Shown here in pieces: positions 1 to 11,574 of a stretch of DNA of 64,000 nt. Position 1 is the first letter of the stretch; the number at the start of each line of letters is the position of its first letter. The notes beneath the pieces were generated by a model that was not told where the DNA came from, searched no databases, and saw only the letters and a list, made by a program, of their open reading frames with translations. A program made the translations under genes and the position numbers. The DNA lies in contig KN817569.1 in the NCBI GenBank assembly GCA_000827495.1, positions 186,001 through 250,000 of the forward strand. Direction: 5' to 3'. The stretch comes from Hypholoma sublateritium FD-334 SS-4 (Eukaryota; Basidiomycota; Agaricomycetes; Agaricales; Strophariaceae).

Positions 1-1
1 A

Positions 2-570
2 CCGGCACCGACGAGCAAGTCCCTTAAGAAGGCGAAGCACGGCAAGGCCAACGCGGTTGTGAAATATACCGGCTTGGGTGCCCGCCCAATCGTGGATGAC
101 TTTTCAGATCAGCAGTCGATCGTCTCGTATGACAACGAGTCTGTGTACTCCCCCACGCTCTACGAGGAGGCGGCTAGCTTCATCTCATCGTGCGTAACCT
201 TCCTTTTTTTATCCGTGAAGAACTGGTCAAATCTCATCGTCGTGCTCGTAGATTCCTTTCCAACCCGGACGCAAAGAGCAGCTCTGTGTATCGCTTGACG
301 CTCATGCAGTCTATCATTATCGAGCTCGGGCTCGCGACTGCCTCACTCCCCAGCTCCTTAAAGTCAGCGAAGGCGTTCCTCAAATCGCGCGTCTTCCTGA
401 ATATCCGAGAGTACATCGCCGTGCGAGAGCAGGGTCCCGAGGCGGTGCAACGTGCGATGTATCCGAGTAAGACCGCCCTCATCAAAGGCATCAGGAAGAA
501 CCCAACGCCGATTAAGTGGGTCAAGAAACATGGCCTGCAGGTACTCCTGGTGGGCTGGATGCAGCATTGA
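2..570 (+). CDS. 3' end of an unrecognised fungal protein (5' partial)
   Basis: The reading frame is open from the window edge, so the N-terminus lies outside. Exons are 2-189 and 252-570, separated by a 62-bp GTGCGT...TAG intron. The visible part encodes about 168 residues. It starts with a Lys-rich stretch, continues through an acidic Ser/Tyr segment (SIVSYDNESVYSP) and ends with a helical region (LTLMQSIIIELGLATASLPSS) and a basic tail. I do not recognise the family and see no catalytic motif, signal peptide or clear membrane span. Alternating charged and amphipathic segments suggest a soluble helical protein. The next gene lies on the opposite strand, so the two converge. Confidence 0.6.
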
Positions 571-1425
571 TCCGTGCATCCCTTTCCCCGCTGCGTGACT
601 GACAGAGGCCAACGCTGGCGAACGACACGCCACTCGGCCCTTGTGGGCGCTACAAGCTCTACCAGAAGGATGCGTCGTCAACGTTTCTTTGATTGACGAT
701 CTAAATGTCATGATGCAGATTGGATGCAGATGATGTTGTATTGATATGTGTATTTTTGGCTCCTTCCCACTCTTCCAAGAGTTGTTCTTTGTTTTATGTA
801 TGTACTTCTTCGCTGCCTGCCTGATGCTTTCTTGTTGTTGTTCTTGCCCCTACCTTACCACTGTTGCTTGTGGCGGTATGTATGTCCTTTCCTGTGTTTC
901 TATCCTTCTTTTTTGGACTCTTTACATGCATGCGATTTCTTGGGCCCTTGACCGTAGCTGAACGAGGATCAGATATTTTCACTCCTTTGTGTTTTCCTCG
1001 GTACCGCTTCGCTCCTGTACAATATCAATAGATTATCTTGACTTCCCTGGCATCTCCAGAAAAATACAGTAGCGTCCAGTAATTAAACCCAAGACATTTT
1101 AAAAAGAAAGCACACATTCCAGTAACATAAAATGAGGTTGAAGACCAGCTTCGTCAATTCTGTAAATATGAAAGCCAGCATTCCATACACGTAGATGCAC
1201 TATAGGTATCGATGTATTTGTGGAGTGAGCTGGTATCTTTGATAGCAGTAGATGGTAGCAAAATGAATATGCAGTACTGCACGACACTGAAGCCAGAGCG
1301 GCTCTAGATACTAGCATATTGTGAAGTATCTGTCTTTGCTTGCGGAGAAAATCCAGCTGCCAGCTAGCAGGCGCGCACGAATTGCATGCCGCATCTGTCC
1401 CATAAGCGCTTGTTCTGACGCACGC
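571..1425. other. Convergent intergenic region
   Basis: This stretch lies between two converging genes. It is T-rich just after the first stop codon and holds only short overlapping reading frames without recognisable motifs. It probably contains both 3' untranslated regions. Confidence 0.5.
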
Positions 1426-2546
1426 TTAGTTCGCGTCGTCGTCGACGGCAGCGGTCAGAATGAGCGCGCCGAGCTGGGTGAGGAGGTCGTTGATTGCAGA
1501 AAGGTTGTCCGTGATTTGAGCAGTAGTATTCGCCGTCGCGGACGTAGAGGGCAATGCGGCGGCGGAGCTCGCGAGGCTTGATGCGCTTGCGCTCGCAGAC
1601 GCATACGATGAAGAGAGCTTGCTGCTCGATGCAGCGGCCTTGGACGAGCTCGCGGAAGTCGTCGTCGCCGCGACCGATGTCTTCGTGGAGGAGGTGGTGG
1701 TTGCGACGTATGCCTTGGAAGAAGTGGAGGTCTTGGAGGTGGTAGCTGCGACCGCCGCGGCCTTATAAGAGGACGTGGTGGTAACCGCGGCCTTGCTCGT
1801 GGTCGTCGCGGCCACGGTCGCGGCCTTGGTGGTGGTAGTCGCAGTGCTGTCAACGAAGGACCACTCGCCATAGATGATGCCCGTGTCCTCGGTAGCGAAG
1901 TGCGTGAAGAGGCCGCGGGAGAGATCGAGGCCGCCGGACGGGCATCCGGGACACTAATAGGGGTGTCAGCGACAGAAAAAGTAGTGGTATGGAGCGGGTG
2001 CGTACGCTGTCCATGATGGTAGCGGTGGCGGTCTTGCCGTTGTAGCTCATCGTGATCTGCTTGTTGCAGTATTGGCTTGGGTAGGTCGTGCCAAATTGCT
2101 GCAAAGTGGATGGTTAGGATACGCGGTTGGTTGAAGTATAGTGAGCAATACACACGTCTTGATTGAGTGCAACAATCTAGGAGAATGTCAGTCAAAAAAA
2201 TAACCACTTATTATTTGCGACGTACATAGTCGGACGCGACGTTGGTCGTGCCACAGGCACCACTACATCGTTGGGGTAACAATAAAACAGAGTCACATGA
2301 AGAGGAGGACGAGGAGAGGAGTATGCAGCAGAATTGTCAGTAATGAACTTCATCGAATATGAACTGCTTGAATAAAACTTACAGGCCAACATCGTAGAAC
2401 GACCACCGCGCATTGCTATACCGCTTCGCCAAATCCCCGCTGAGGCGCTTCGCGAGGCTATTGTGTACGGAACGAGGGCGAGACTCCGCGGAGGCGGCCG
2501 TGGCGAGGAGTGCCAGAGGTACGATAGTGAAGAGAGTCGAGAACAT
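1426..2546 (-). CDS. Secreted RlpA-like double-psi beta-barrel protein, copy 1
   Basis: Predicted secreted protein of 280 residues with five exons: 2546-2383, 2262-2226, 2176-2156, 2098-2006 and 1953-1426. Residues 1-20 form a hydrophobic signal peptide, followed by a dibasic KR region that may be a propeptide site. The middle holds the double-psi beta-barrel (RlpA/barwin-like) fold, seen as WSFYDVGLGACGTTN, the core YNGKTATATIMD, the block CPGCPSGGLDLSRGLF and a C-terminal GIIYGEW. The last 120 residues are a Ser/Thr/Ala/Lys-rich tail, likely O-glycosylated, with a hydrophobic end that could carry a GPI anchor. Fungal relatives are expansin-like cell-surface or secreted proteins; no enzymatic role is established from the sequence. 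The neighbour at 3297-4366 is a paralogue with the same intron positions. Confidence 0.85.
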
Positions 2547-3296
2547 GTTGCAAGTCAAGATTCAATGAATGTGGGGATAGCTGGTGGTAGTGCTGGACGG
2601 GATGAGATGACTTTCAATGCCTGCAGAGAAAGACTTTGGCAAGGGTATGGGGCCTACTGCAAAAAGAAGAGGGCGTTATATACCGTGAAAAAACCTTCGC
2701 CGCAGTAACAATTTATTGCAAATTAGTTGGTGCTGCGCAAATTTTAAGGGGGATGGCCAGCCGCCGCGAGCCGTCGGGAACCCCAAATTCGGCGACCGAC
2801 GAGCGCTTAATCAAGTCGCCATAGAATGCTTACCTCATCCGCCCCACCGCTGACCGCGATCGCGTCCATTTTCGACGAAAAAAAGTTCATGACGCGCCGG
2901 ACGCGTTACCCAAGGTCTCCCGTACTTGATGTATGATGATTTGGTGACCAAAAACCTCCATAGGCGGCTCCACCCACCTACCTTTCCTATTGGTTCCTTG
3001 ATCATGTTAGCTTGGCGCTCCTTTGGAGGGATCAAACAAGAATGGGGCGAAAGTGAGGTCAGGTTGCAATGCTCGGGGTATATAAATAACACGGCAACGC
3101 AAAGCGAAGCAATGAAGGATAAGAGAATGCAAATGCCTAACTTAGAATTTAAAGTGATTAAATGTGTAAAAAAAGACATTGGACAAAGCAATGCCTGTGC
3201 GGCGTTGAGCACTATGCGCTTCAACCATATCCAGGCCGCTCCGATCCCCCCGTAAACGAGAAGGATAAAAGGCAATAAAAAATGAATCTAGCGTGA
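2547..3296. other. Intergenic region between the two DPBB genes
   Basis: Promoter of copy 1 plus the downstream region of copy 2, about 750 bp. Apart from the TATA-like site near 2680, only short shadow reading frames are present. Confidence 0.45.
2676..2682 (-). promoter_or_regulatory. Possible TATA box of DPBB copy 1
   Basis: On the minus strand this reads TATATAA, about 130 bp upstream of the start codon at 2546. Position and sequence suit a core promoter, but this is inferred from sequence alone. Confidence 0.35.
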
Positions 3297-4366
3297 TTAA
3301 GCTGCAGCCGCGCCTGCAATAAGACCACCAACTTGGACGAATGCTTGGTAAAGGTCAGCAATATTTTCAGGTGAACCCGATGGGGAGACAATCGTGGCTG
3401 TCGGAATGGCGAGGCCAGAAGCAGGGCCAGTCAAATAGTTGATGGAAGAGGTAGCAGATGTTGACGTGGTTGATGTCGAAGTCTTCGAGGTCGAGGTCGA
3501 TGTAGAGGTCGAGGACCAGGTTGAGGTCGAGGTCGACTTTGGTTTACTGGAAGTCTTAGTGGAGGACGAAGTGCTGGATGGGGCAACCCAAGTAGAGGTT
3601 GGGGCCACCCATTTCGAAGTAGTAGGGGCCACCCACGTGCTAGTAGGAGCCACCCAGACGGACGTCGTCGTCTTCTTGGTAGTAGTAGGAGCGGGAGCGG
3701 GAGCGGCATCGGTGAAATCCCATGTTCCGTAAATTATACCAACCGACGCAGGAGCGAAATATTGGAACAGTCCCTCTGTAAGATCAAGGCCACCGTAAGG
3801 GCATCCAGGGCACTTGTGAATATCGTCAATTCGGACCAATCATGAGGATGGCTTAGGTTAGCTTACGGTGTCAGTGACCGACGCCGTGGTTGTCTTTCCA
3901 TTATATGTCATTGTAATGGTCTTGAAGCAATAACTATCTTGCATTTGCTGCAATGGACGACTGTGAGAAAATACAAGTATGTCAAAGTCGGGGAACATAC
4001 AGCCGCATTCATGGCCACAGTCTAGAATAGACATTCGTTAGCATGGATAGTGTGTTAGAGAGCTCAAGAGAGACGCACGAAATCAGCGTTTGTGTGAAAC
4101 TGTCCACAAGAGCCGCTATGAGGAAACCGGGACTAGGGTCAAATTTAGCAGAGGCTGTGTTTGTAGGCCACCTACGCGTTACCAGTCTCGACATTATAGA
4201 AGGACCACCTGGCACCGGAGATACGACGATCGAAGGGAGCGACGTTGCCTGGCTGGCGCTTTGCAATGTCGTGGTGGCGGTTGAGCAAATTACCATGCGA
4301 GCCAGCGAGGGCGTTGATGGGGAGTACGAGGGACAGGAGCGAGAGCTTGACGAGTTTCGCGAACAT
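3297..4366 (-). CDS. Secreted RlpA-like double-psi beta-barrel protein, copy 2
   Basis: Predicted secreted protein of 281 residues; exons 4366-4176, 4115-4079, 4021-4001, 3947-3867 and 3812-3297. Exons 2 and 3 have exactly the same lengths (37 and 21 nt) and phases as in the neighbouring copy, which shows tandem duplication. An N-terminal signal peptide (MFAKLVKLSLLSLVLPINAL) is followed by the barrel: RWSFYNVETGNAGSCGQFH, TMTYNGKTTTASVTDT, CPGCPYGGLDLTEGLF and GIIYGTWDF. The tail differs from copy 1. It has four WVAP repeats and then a long Ser/Thr/Lys tract, ending in a short hydrophobic Ala-rich stretch compatible with a GPI signal. The exon 1 donor at 4175 was chosen over one seven bases upstream because only it keeps the GSCGQ block in frame. 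The ligand is unknown. Confidence 0.85.
3578..3657 (-). repeat. Four WVAP-type coding repeats
   Basis: Within DPBB copy 2 the coding strand repeats a unit encoding W-V-A-P followed by Ser/Thr (VWVAPTSTWVAPTT, KWVAPTSTWVAP) four times, about 24-27 nt per unit. Copy 1 lacks it, so it expanded after the duplication or was lost from copy 1. Confidence 0.7.
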
Positions 4367-5188
4367 GATTATAGGAACAGGTGCGTTAATGAGTGTGGTT
4401 AGCAAGAGAGTGGACTGCAGGGAGGAGCAGGGGAGGAGCTCGTTAGTGGTAGGAAGACAGACAGAAGACAACACGCCTTGCCCTAACAACCACTCCCAAA
4501 CAATGCCAGTGTTTGCCGAATCCACCGCCATCCCTTGCCAAACAACGTATATAACTCTGGACATCTCAACATATCGAGGCTACCTATCAGCACAACCAGT
4601 ACTCCACCGGTCGCTGGCTCTCTACACGAATTGTTCACAGTCGGAGGAATGTTTGCACCATATCTTTGGAACCCACACGACGGCCTCGGAATGCCAGCCG
4701 TCACCAATACTTTACTTACTGCAGCCTCGAGTCCGCCGGGAATATGCACATACATTGCCAAGAGGACATCCGCAAAGGACACGCCGCACATTGGCCGCAC
4801 GTAGACCTCCCTTTCAAGAATCCACGACGTATGTCAAATTTGCATCAACACACCTAGAGCGCCAAGAAAGCCCACGCCACGATGCTTTTCCTTGCTTGTC
4901 CCCTGCTGCTTTTCTGCTTGCACTGGCTTTTACTGTCGTGACCTGACCTTGCGTCGAGATCATAGCTTCCAGGAAGTGGCACAGCCGTTTTCTGGACATG
5001 ATGGGACTCTGATATCGGTATCACAAGGTCCCTCCAGCATCGGTTAGATTATCAGAGATTATCGTGGGTTTACAGAGGACCCCCGAATGAGTATCCAGCC
5101 TCCATCAGTATATTAGGGGGTCCTGTTTACAGCAGAATGCCAGAGGAATCCGCCTTCCACCCGCCTCTTTTCGACCACCGCCGTTTCA
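4367..5188. promoter_or_regulatory. Divergent intergenic region (DPBB copy 2 / ZZ protein 1)
   Basis: The 822 bp between two start codons facing away from each other must hold both promoters. Only unconvincing short reading frames lie inside. No specific site could be assigned with confidence. Confidence 0.45.
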
Positions 5189-6336
5189 ATGGCCCCTCTC
5201 CAATTCAACTGCGATTCCTGCAAACTAAGTATTGCGTCCACCAATCCGCGAGTCCATTGTCTTGTCTGCGCTGATTATGATCTCTGCGCGAATTGCGCAC
5301 TCGGCGAGCGATTCACGACAGGACATGTGGCCGAACATGGCACGCAGGTGTTTAAGCAGAGCGGTGGAAACGGTCAACAGGCAATCCCAGCCTCCACCGT
5401 ACCTACTCAGCCGGCGCTGAATACTCCCCGGGGCCATCCCGGGAATCCAGGAAAACCCTCAAGCGTTCCCCCGCCGCTCCCATCTCGTCCATCGAACACA
5501 CAACGAACGCCCAATTCTGCAGGAAGAGGGTCGGCGGGATGGCAGCCTTGGTTCCACCCCGACTCATCGCCGACGGACGCGTACATCACTCTAATGAACG
5601 ACATCTTCACATATCTTGACCCTACGAATGTTGGAAATCTTGTCCCCGAGACGTTCTCTGGTTTCCTGGACGACTTGGGGTATCTTACGCATGAGAACGC
5701 ATGTACGCCCCTGCACCTTGCATATGATGTCGCCCCCGTGTCCTGACCAAGCATCTATCTATCCCTTATTTTGCACCATCAGGGAAAGCCGGGCTGCAAT
5801 CCACATTCGCGCTCTCCAAGGAGTCGATGGCAGACAAGGCGCTGAAGAACGCGTACGACCTCTTCTCCATCGACCACGTCCTGCTCCAGCGTCAGCAGGC
5901 GCCACACGTCGATACTACGGGCCTAACCGCGAGCATCCAGAGCGTTCTCGGGGCCGCATACAAGCCGTCGATGCTGGGTTCCGGCGTGGCGACGACCCCG
6001 GGGCCCATGCCCGCCATTACGCGTAGTGGATTCATTGAGATCTCGCGTATCGAGGCGCTCTCGGACCCATCGCGCGAGTGGGGCAACTTCAGCCGGATGC
6101 TGAAGAAGTACAACCTGCCACGGTACCGCGGGTGGGGAGACTTGCCGCGCAGCGTGCTTCCAGCGGTGCCCGACGCGTCGATGTTGGCCCGCGTCGCCGG
6201 CGTGACGGCGTTCGCTCAGCAGAAGGGACAGCAGCTGCTCGACGCAGCGCGCGTGGACGCGCAGCTACGGGCGCAAGGACGGCAGGCCGCACTCGATCTC
6301 ATTAGTGATAGAAGGGTTGAATATCGCTACTATTAG
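5189..6336 (+). CDS. ZZ-type zinc-finger protein with EF-hand-like segment, copy 1
   Basis: Protein of 355 residues; exons 5189-5702 and 5783-6336. Residues 6-55 form a ZZ zinc finger with paired cysteines (CDSC, CLVC, CANC) and a closing His pair near GHVAEHG, a fold that binds zinc and usually a protein or histone-tail partner. A Pro-rich linker follows. Residues 113-190 begin with GWQPWFHPDSSPTDAY and contain LMNDIFTYLDPTNVGNLVPE, which looks like a degenerate EF-hand or fungal DUF7514-like module. The C-terminal 150 residues include GFIEISRIEAL and end VEYRYY. The splice was fixed by comparison with the tandem copy at 6811. No enzymatic motif is visible; a cytosolic or nuclear scaffold role is inference. 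Confidence 0.85.
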
Positions 6337-6810
6337 GGCCTGGATGATGCTGGATGATGCTCTATGTTGCCGATCTAGATCACTGTTTTTCTGTCTGTTC
6401 TAGCATGGGGTTTTAGACAAACTCTCTTGGCTTACGAACGTTCTATATGTCAGTGTCTGCACAATGCCCCTACCCTTTCAATTTTTGTGGACCCAAGAAC
6501 AAGATATGTTCTGATTCCCGGCATCGCCCAAGCTTGGCCCAAGCCCATCTTTCAGCGGAGACTTTCCATAGTCTACAAGATATGTCTTGGCAGCCAAATG
6601 TTGTGCCCAGAGCAACACCGCCTTACAGCACAATTACCGAGATCAGGAACCTGATGAGGAATCACAGGGACTCTCCTCCGACAGAGGTTAGATTGTCGTC
6701 TGTCGAGTACAACATCATGTTTTGGCGGCCCACTTTGACTACAAAAGCGCTTTATGGCCTTTTTGAAAGGACCTACCTTCCAATCTTCTCCTCTCGTTGC
6801 TACTTTCTCG
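6337..6810. other. Intergenic region between the ZZ paralogues
   Basis: 474 bp holding the end of one gene and the promoter of the next. Small reading frames here have no recognisable motif. Confidence 0.45.
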
Positions 6811-7885
6811 ATGGACAATAACCTCCAGTACACCTGCGATTCGTGCAGAACGTTCATAGTCCCCTTGAATCCGCGGGTCCGTTGCCTCGTCTGCGCTGAT
6901 TACGACCTCTGCGCGATCTGCGCTCTCGGAGAACGGTTTACGCCGGGACATGCGGGCGATCACAGCACGCAAGTATTCAAGTACTGCGGAGGGAATGGCC
7001 AGGCTCCTGTCCCAGCTTCCATCTACACTACGACCGTGCCCCCCGCAACGCCGTATTCGCCTGCTAGATATACCGAGACCTCAGTGCCTTTACAAACGCG
7101 CCAGCCAGATCTGTCTGGTCCAGCGGACACACGACCGGTGCCCAATAATCTGTCGCCTGAAAGAAGCAAGCAGCTGGGGCAGTGGCAACCATGGTTCCAC
7201 CCCGACTCATCGCCGACGGAGGCGTATACCATGCTGCTCAACGACATCTTCAGCTTCCTTGACCCTACGAACGTCGGAAACCTCGTCCCGGAGACATTCT
7301 CGAGGTTTCTTGACGACATGGGGTATCTCCCGCACGAGAACTCATGTACGCCCCGGTGCGCTGCGCTCGACCTGGTATGCTTTCCTGATTGCTATTTGCC
7401 ACTTTTCAGGGAAATCTGGGCTGCAGTCGACGCGCGCGCTGTCCCAGGAAGCGATGGCTGACAAGGCGCTCAAGAGCACGTTCGACCGCTTCTCTATCGA
7501 CCACGTCCTGCTGAAGCGCCTGCACCCACCTCCCTCAGGGACAGGCGCCGGCCCCATGCCCGCCATCACGCGCAGTGGGTTCATTGAGATCACGCGCGTC
7601 GAGGCGCTCGCGGACCCGTCGCAAGAGTGGGGGAATTTTAGCCGCCTGTTGCGCAAGTACAATTTGCCACTGTACAGCGGCTGGGGCGACCTCCCGCGTA
7701 GCGTGCTTCCGGAGGTGCCTGACGCGTCGATGCTTGCGCGCATAGCGGGCGTGATGGCGGAGGCGCAACGGCAGGGGCAGCAGAGGCTCAATGCCTCGCG
7801 CGTTGCTGCTCAGCTCCGCGCGCAAGGGGAGCAAAACGCGATCGACCTCATCAGTGATACCAGAGTTGAATATCGCTATTATTAG
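6811..7885 (+). CDS. ZZ-type zinc-finger protein with EF-hand-like segment, copy 2
   Basis: Protein of 336 residues, tandem paralogue of the gene at 5189. Exons are 6811-7345 and 7410-7885; the intron sits at the same codon and phase in both. The ZZ finger (CDSC, CLVC, CAIC, then GHAGDHS) is at residues 8-55, a Pro/Thr-rich linker follows, and the block WQPWFHPDSSPTEAY leads into FLDPTNVGNLVPETF. The C-terminus again has GFIEITRVEAL and ends VEYRYY. The two copies are nearly identical in the finger and C-terminal module but differ strongly in the linker, including a shorter stretch after the second exon start. Function is inferred only as protein binding. Confidence 0.85.
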
Positions 7886-8568
7886 TGGTTACCGGTTACC
7901 AGTGAGCATGCATTGAGCCTTGACCCACATCCAAGTAACATATATAAGTACACTAGAGCTATTCCCGGAACTTCAAATTGCAGAGTAAAAACAGATTTTG
8001 ATTTCCCTCAGAATTTGAAAATCTGCCCTTTAGTAAACTGCCGTGCCAATGTGAATAATTTTGTTTTACTCCCCTGTCAGTGCTCCATTGTACTTACGTA
8101 GAGATAATAGTAATGTATATCAATATGTCAGCCTTCAATATTAAGTGAGTCTATGGTCGAATCCCCCTTTGACCTCCGTGGTTTATTCTACCAATTTCTT
8201 CCGTGGCGCGATGGACCTTCTCGCATAATTACAGGCACAGCCACTGCAGAGCGGCTATGTGCATAATTGGTGCATAGCTAATTTCAAATTGATGACTCCG
8301 TAAACTGAACACCGCGAGCCCTCCGAGTGAGCGCTTTTACAGCGCAGCCACACGCAATGTATTTTCGCACCGTTGTTTATCACTAATACTACATTCGTAG
8401 AGCCGCAAGTGGCTTTTGAATCTATAGTCGCTCACGGCCCTCATCTATCCTCAAACCTTACTCTCACTAGACCTTCAGGAATCAGGCGTTCACCTCCACC
8501 GATTTTCGCGACTTCCCATAAGCGGAGCTACCCATAACCGCTTTCCACCCTTTTCTCGGGTGCACACT
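7886..8568. other. Intergenic region
   Basis: 683 bp, AT-rich in its first half, with no supportable gene. A T-arm-like GGTCGAATCCC near 8155 was examined but does not fold into a tRNA. Confidence 0.45.
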
Positions 8569-10806
8569 ATGTTCTCCAACGGAAAGGGCTTTGTGTTTTT
8601 CGGAGGGGAATACCACGCCCACGGTCCGGGTAATGAGGGACATTCACCAGGAATCCAAGGTGCGTGAGGCGGCCAGGCTCCCACCGATGGTTCAAAGTCT
8701 GACTCAGAAACTCTCATTATCACAGGCTTCAATGCGCTACAGTATCAAGTCACACACGAAGCATTTCATGACGCACTGGCGAGACTTTACTCTCCAAGAT
8801 GTCAGGGAGGGACTCATACTGCTCCCTTGAACGATATAATAACTTGGATAAACGCGCCAGCGGGTAGCAAAGCACCTATCATGTGGCTGAATGGCAAACC
8901 CAACACTGGGACGTCCACTGTGGCCCAGACTATTGCTGACAAGTGTGCAGATGCCAAACTTCTCCTTGCCAGTTTCTTCTTCTCTGGCTCTGACGACACC
9001 GGCGAAACGCGAAATCTACTCCCTACCATCGCCTACCAAATAGCAATCAAAAATCCAGTATTGCGGTCTGCTGTTGGGCAGGCTGTGGAAAACGATCCTC
9101 TAATTTTCGAAAGAAATCCTGATATCCAGATGCAGTCGTTAATCATGGAACCCCTCGTTGCAGCTAACCTGGACCCCTCGACTTTCCCCCGTCTCGTTAT
9201 CATAGACGGACTCGATACCATTTCCTTTCAAATGCAGCACACGATCATTTCCACCCTTGCTTACTCTTTGCGAAAGTATGACTTTCCGCTCATGTTTCTT
9301 ATATCAAGTATTCAGCAAGACAGCATAACAGAGGCCTTCAGTTATCATCTCGGAATGGTGACACAGTCGAACACAAGCGCTAACAACAATCGGCTTTCTT
9401 TCCATACTTTGACCATTGAATCTCCCCAGCAATTCAATCCAATCGTGATCCAGACCTCACTGCCTGCAGATGCTCATAGCACTACTCACTCCAACACTCG
9501 CTCTCCAATACTGTTGAGGTCCCCCACGACAGGCCGTATCCCTATTGTCGATCTTTCCATCCGAACCAAATTGAGTCAATACAAACGCCCACCATATCGC
9601 CTGGAAAATTCGTTCAACATCACTTGTGTCAAACTATCGCCCAATGACCATATGTTACTTGTAGGAACAGCTAATGGGACGCTACGGGTCTGGGATACAG
9701 CTCACGGCCGTATAAAAACCGAGCATCATTTCTCCTCTTCCCAAACTTGCATGGTCATTGATGTTGCATATTCATCGTCGAATTACTTGAAGTATGCGGT
9801 TGTATTGCAGAATCCGACAACTCCGACAACATCCATCTACGCGGTCCTGAATGACAAGAAATTGACAAGCGTCAGAGTGGAAAACGAGCTCCCGCCGCTT
9901 TCGCATGTATACGCCCTGTCTAACGGCACAATAGCGGCACCCTACTATATTCAAGGCAGAGTTTTTCTTAAATCTTGGAAAATGAGGAAACACGGTAGCG
10001 GTGGAGTTTCTTGGGACAAAGGCACGACTCTTTCGGATCTGGCAGGCCTGAGGAACCATTACAGCTCGCCAGACTCGTTCTCGGGCTGTGCGTTTTCAGT
10101 CTCGTCAGATCAAAAAACGTTTTGGACTGCCACAAAATTGGGGTCTGTCTTCTCGTCAAAGCTAGAGAACGGACACCAGGTCGCTGAAGCCCTACAACTG
10201 CCCTCTTACAGGACGCGGGCTGCCTCCGTTTCGTCTGCTAAGACCTATTCTGGCTACCCTAGTATTCCAATAGCTTCGACATCCTCGCATTATGCTGTCT
10301 ATGGCACTGACCCTGGCCCCCCTCAAGCAAATCTGGGACCTCGACCAGCAACAATTATACCTATCCATTCTTCAAATGCCGTCCCAGAACATTCGGGTTA
10401 TTCTATTCCACCCGGTCCAAATTCAGGTCCCCAGGTCCGCCTTGCGTGCTCCCCCGACCAACGAAGGCTCGCTGTGTCATTAGCCTCCGGAGAAATTTAT
10501 CTCTGGGACATCAGTTTGCGGGTTGTGAAAACTATGCGAGAAGCTAAAATGACTATGCCTCCCCCGCAAGATGCATCGCCTATCACCTTTTCGACGGATA
10601 GCAAATATATAATTTACGCCTGCAACGATCTTGCAAAGTCAGTCAAGATACAGGACATTGCTACAACCACGATTTCCGACTCAATCTTACTGCAGGAATG
10701 TCCGGAAAATAATGACATTACTTTCATCTCTGTTGCCAAGGACTTCAAATATGTCATTGTATCTTTCCGAAAGTGTTCCTATTCTTTACTTTTTAAATGG
10801 CCCTGA
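8569..10806 (+). CDS. NACHT-like P-loop protein with WD40 repeats (NLR-like)
   Basis: Protein of 723 residues; exons 8569-8659 and 8726-10806. The short first exon encodes an N-terminus typical of agaricomycete NLR-like proteins (MFSNGKGFVFFGGEYH). A lead-in segment (LYSPRCQGGTHTAPLNDIIT) precedes the nucleotide-binding region. The P-loop is degenerate: WLNGKPNTGTSTVAQTIAD at about residues 84-102 has Thr where the Walker A Lys should be. The Walker B-like strand is RLVIIDGLDTISF near residue 187. The C-terminal half contains WD40-type repeats, for example LLVGTANGTLRVWDTAHGR and LAVSLASGEIYLWDIS. Family members are linked to fungal nonself recognition and programmed cell death. Here the lost Lys suggests weak or no ATP hydrolysis. 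An upstream effector domain is not visible. Confidence 0.8.
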
Positions 10807-11574
10807 TTAGCTGACTGAACCCAGTCCCTTCCGTTCTCGTCGCATCTTTCATGTGTAGTTTCTCGCGTGTTTTTAGCCCCACCGCATGGTTCTGTAGCAT
10901 TTTTCAGATATACCCAATACCACTATACCCACATTTGTAGCTCGTATATGTACTTGATATGTATTATCTGACTGTGGAACAGAATTTTTTGAAGAAGAAA
11001 GGAAGCTCGAGAAACGTAGAACGAGTAAGTAACACTTAAACTTAAGGACTCGGAAATGCGTTTTGAGGTCGAAAATAGCTCAATCCTCCTGTTGGCCGTT
11101 CGTGCTTCAAGTTGGGTTAAATTGGTCCATGGGGCCATTAGATATATAAATAAGGTCTAAGTGGATCTGAGCCACATAAGGCCAAGAGCAGACACAGTCG
11201 AGGGAAGCTGAAATTATTCCTCGGATGCCGGGTCTGAAGAGCAATCACAATGCAGTACAACCTCGGGCTTCACTGTTGTTTGCCTGTTGACTTCACCGGT
11301 CCGAGGTCGTCATTCAGAGGCTCATAATTGACTCATAGAACTGTGAAAGAAATATAATAATGAGAAAACGTGATTTCGCAAACTAAAATATAAGTTTGCA
11401 TCGGCTCGGACCTCCGTTCCTCCGTCAGGCCGCTCAGGATCGATCTCACCCAAGTCAACTCCAAGCGATTGCGAGTTAGGACTCCCCATTGAAACCGAGT
11501 CAATATATTATCTGCCATCCTATCTAGAAAATCGCTCAACCCCCCCGCCTTCCGCAGAAAAACATTATCGCCCA
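10807..11574. other. Intergenic region
   Basis: 768 bp between a stop codon and the PdxS start. It holds only small shadow frames. A pyrimidine-rich stretch (CAACCCCCCCGCCTTCCGC) just before 11575 may be near the transcription start. Confidence 0.4.

Noticed and set aside
8150..8170. tRNA T-arm-like GGTCGAATCCC
   Set aside because: The bases around it do not form the T-stem or an acceptor stem.
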